DNA from: Opitutia bacterium
Lineage (GTDB): Bacteria; Verrucomicrobiota; Verrucomicrobiia; Opitutales; Seribacteraceae
Length of the DNA: 6,561 nt
Assembly: GCA_018646565.1 (NCBI GenBank)
Contig: JABGUO010000035.1
Coordinates: forward strand, 1-6,561
Direction of reading: 5' to 3'
Position numbers and translations under genes: made by a program. The notes beneath the pieces are model-generated. The model saw nothing but the letters and a program-made list of their open reading frames with translations, was not told the DNA's origin and did no database searches. Below are positions 5,628 to 6,561 of this stretch, one piece after another (position 1 is the stretch's first letter; each line of letters opens with the position of its first letter).

Positions 5628-6000
5628 TTCGGGAAGCTGTAAGCCAGATTCTGTTTTTAACCGAAGTTAGGTTGTCATTCATTTATCTATCAATTTGCAT
5701 TGATCCTTCTTGTGTGAAGGTGCGGTGTACCCGAAACCATAGAGCGGGCAACTCCGTTTCCTATTTCACCTTGCATCGAATTGGGTTTACATTGCCCACT
5801 TAGTTGCCCTCGTGGCGGTGAGCTCTTACCCCACCTTTTCACCCTTACCTTGCGAACAAGGCGGTTTATTTTCTGCTGCACTAGCCGTGAACTTATCTTA
5901 ACATAAGCCCCCCCCGCTTTCACGGGGAATTCTGCCCTGCGATGTCCGGACTTTCCTCTATTTATACAAAAGTAAAAACAGCGAATGACCGCTTCCCGAA
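5628..6000 (-). ncRNA. rnpB: RNase P RNA, bacterial A type
   Basis: Catalytic RNA that removes 5' leaders from tRNA precursors. Conserved blocks, read on the minus strand: GAGGAAAGTCCGGAC (5958-5944), AGTGCAGCAGAAAA then AAACCGCC, GGTAAGGGTGAAAAGG, TAAGAGCTCACCGC, GCAAGGTGAAATAGG, and the 3' block ACAGAATCTGGCTTACAG. Ends are set by a perfect 10-bp P1 (TTCGGGAAGC 6000-5991 with GCTTCCCGAA 5637-5628). P2 is GTCATTC (5989-5983) with GAATGAC (5680-5674). P8 is capped by GAAA (5921-5918). P12 is a 5-bp stem with a UUCG loop (5861-5848). The P6 pseudoknot is GGGC (5937-5934) with GCCC (5749-5746). P18 has a GCAA loop (5698-5695), and an extra UUCG hairpin (5669-5658) sits where P19 would be. GGGTA (5732-5728) can supply the tRNA CCA-binding GGU of L15. 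A T-rich stretch (5627-5618) follows P1. The length, 373 nt, is normal. Confidence 0.97.
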
Positions 6001-6003
6001 ATT

Positions 6004-6031
6004 TAAATAAAAGTATTTTGTGTGGATTCAA
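6004..6031 (-). promoter_or_regulatory. Candidate rnpB promoter
   Basis: On the minus strand TTGAAT (6031-6026) and TATTTA (6009-6004) are separated by 16 bp. The second ends three bases before the P1-defined 5' end of RNase P RNA, so initiation around the P1 strand is plausible. It falls in the 41-bp gap after the zinc-ribbon gene. The -10 match is only three of six. Confidence 0.35.
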
Positions 6032-6041
6032 ATCTGATGTT

Positions 6042-6561
6042 TTAACGTTCGCAATAAACAATCCTACCACATTGATCGCAATGGGTAAGCTTTTGGTCGA
6101 CTAGAACGGAAGAGACAATGTCATTTGAAACCCGTAAATTACAACCGGTACATTTTTGTTCCTCCAGGGGTGCAATGTAGGGCGGTCGGGATACTACTTT
6201 TTTAGTACGATCATAGCCCTTTAATAGAATTTCTTCGGTATCAGATCTTGCATCTTCAAGTTCTGAGGCTAATTGCTCGGTTTCAATTTGTAATTCTTCC
6301 TGCCTTTTAATGAGTCCAAGTTTTTCGATTTCAAGCGACTCCACCTTCTCGGTGATTTTGCTTTTTGCGATTTCTGCTGTCTCTTTGGCACCATCAATCT
6401 TTACGAGCACCTCAATTTGCAAATCTTCTTTGGATGACTGTTGCTCAAGCAAATTGGTAATTTCTTTTTCTAAAGCTTGATATTCTTCATTTTTTTTAAC
6501 CTCTAACTGTTTGTTCTTGTTCCGGCTAATTTGGTCAGTAATAGAATTAATTTCTTTCTCA
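6042..6561 (-). CDS. Coiled-coil C4 zinc-ribbon protein (COG1579 type), 5' end missing
   Basis: The frame is open to the right edge, so the start lies outside the window; 172 residues are visible. An N-proximal segment carries KKNEEYQALEKEI (residues 21-33 of the visible part), a motif typical of this family. A long, charged helical stretch rich in Glu, Lys and Leu that should form a coiled coil follows, as far as ARSDTEEIL. Next come the linker SRPPYIAPLE and a C-terminal zinc ribbon with CTGC (137-140) and CDQC (161-164) twenty residues apart, ending GRIVYCER. This matches the C4-type zinc-ribbon proteins related to chlamydial CT398. Their molecular role is not settled; binding to nucleic acid or to other proteins has been suggested. 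The stop is 41 bp before the rnpB 5' end on the same strand, a neighbourhood I recall from other bacteria. Any ATG inside the window would be internal to the helix, so none is taken as the start. Confidence 0.88.
   Translation of the reverse strand, partial: EKEINSITDQISRNKNKQLEVKKNEEYQALEKEITNLLEQQSSKEDLQIEVLVKIDGAKETAEIAKSKITEKVESLEIEKLGLIKRQEELQIETEQLASELEDARSDTEEILLKGYDRTKKVVSRPPYIAPLEEQKCTGCNLRVSNDIVSSVLVDQKLTHCDQCGRIVYCER

Noticed and set aside
5908..5915. Run of eight C as a frameshift or phase-variation tract
   Set aside because: It lies in RNase P RNA beside P8, where E. coli also has a G run on the RNA strand, not in a protein gene.
5690..6070. Minus-strand open frame of 126 codons
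   Set aside because: It lies almost wholly inside the RNase P RNA, whose conserved blocks explain the sequence; the translation resembles nothing.
1..6561. CRISPR array, insertion sequence, tRNA, prophage or defence island
   Set aside because: No repeat-spacer pattern, transposase, tRNA cloverleaf or related protein was seen on either strand; nearly all the DNA is accounted for by housekeeping genes.

Overview
The window looks like an AT-rich housekeeping stretch of a bacterial chromosome. I see no mobile element, CRISPR array, tRNA or phage gene. RuvB, MurA and the small dUTPase most resemble, from memory, proteins of marine Verrucomicrobiota (Opitutae-like). That placement is an inference and was not tested by any search.

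Layout, left to right. Positions 1-1202 hold a minus-strand pair: a WalJ/YycJ-type metallo-beta-lactamase-fold hydrolase, then a pyruvate kinase that runs off the left edge, joined by an ATGA stop/start overlap. A Nudix hydrolase (1276-1803) lies on the plus strand, divergent from that pair and converging on ruvB with a 24-bp overlap of coding ends. A second minus-strand cluster is read as a charged, disordered protein (4699-4178), then murA (4136-2838), then ruvB (2823-1780), with gaps of 41 and 14 bp. A dimeric-type dUTPase gene (4922-5293, plus) is divergent from this cluster and converges on rpsT (ribosomal protein bS20), with a shared hairpin between them. To the right lie rnpB (RNase P RNA, about 6000-5628, minus) and a coiled-coil plus C4 zinc-ribbon protein of the COG1579 type that continues past the right edge.

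Functionally the genes cover cell-wall precursor synthesis (murA), recombination and nucleotide-pool hygiene (ruvB, dUTPase, Nudix), tRNA maturation and translation (rnpB, rpsT) and glycolysis (pyk). Recognisable Shine-Dalgarno sequences are almost absent before the assigned starts.

No new multi-gene system is evident. The item most worth a second look is the disordered Arg/Lys/Asn-rich protein upstream of murA. It ends in GFISKLFGG, which closely resembles the C-terminal membrane-targeting helix of E. coli MinD. Lesser points are an altered potassium site in pyruvate kinase, the compact architecture of the RNase P RNA, and a cluster of TTACC/GGTAA half-sites between the disordered-protein gene and the dUTPase gene.
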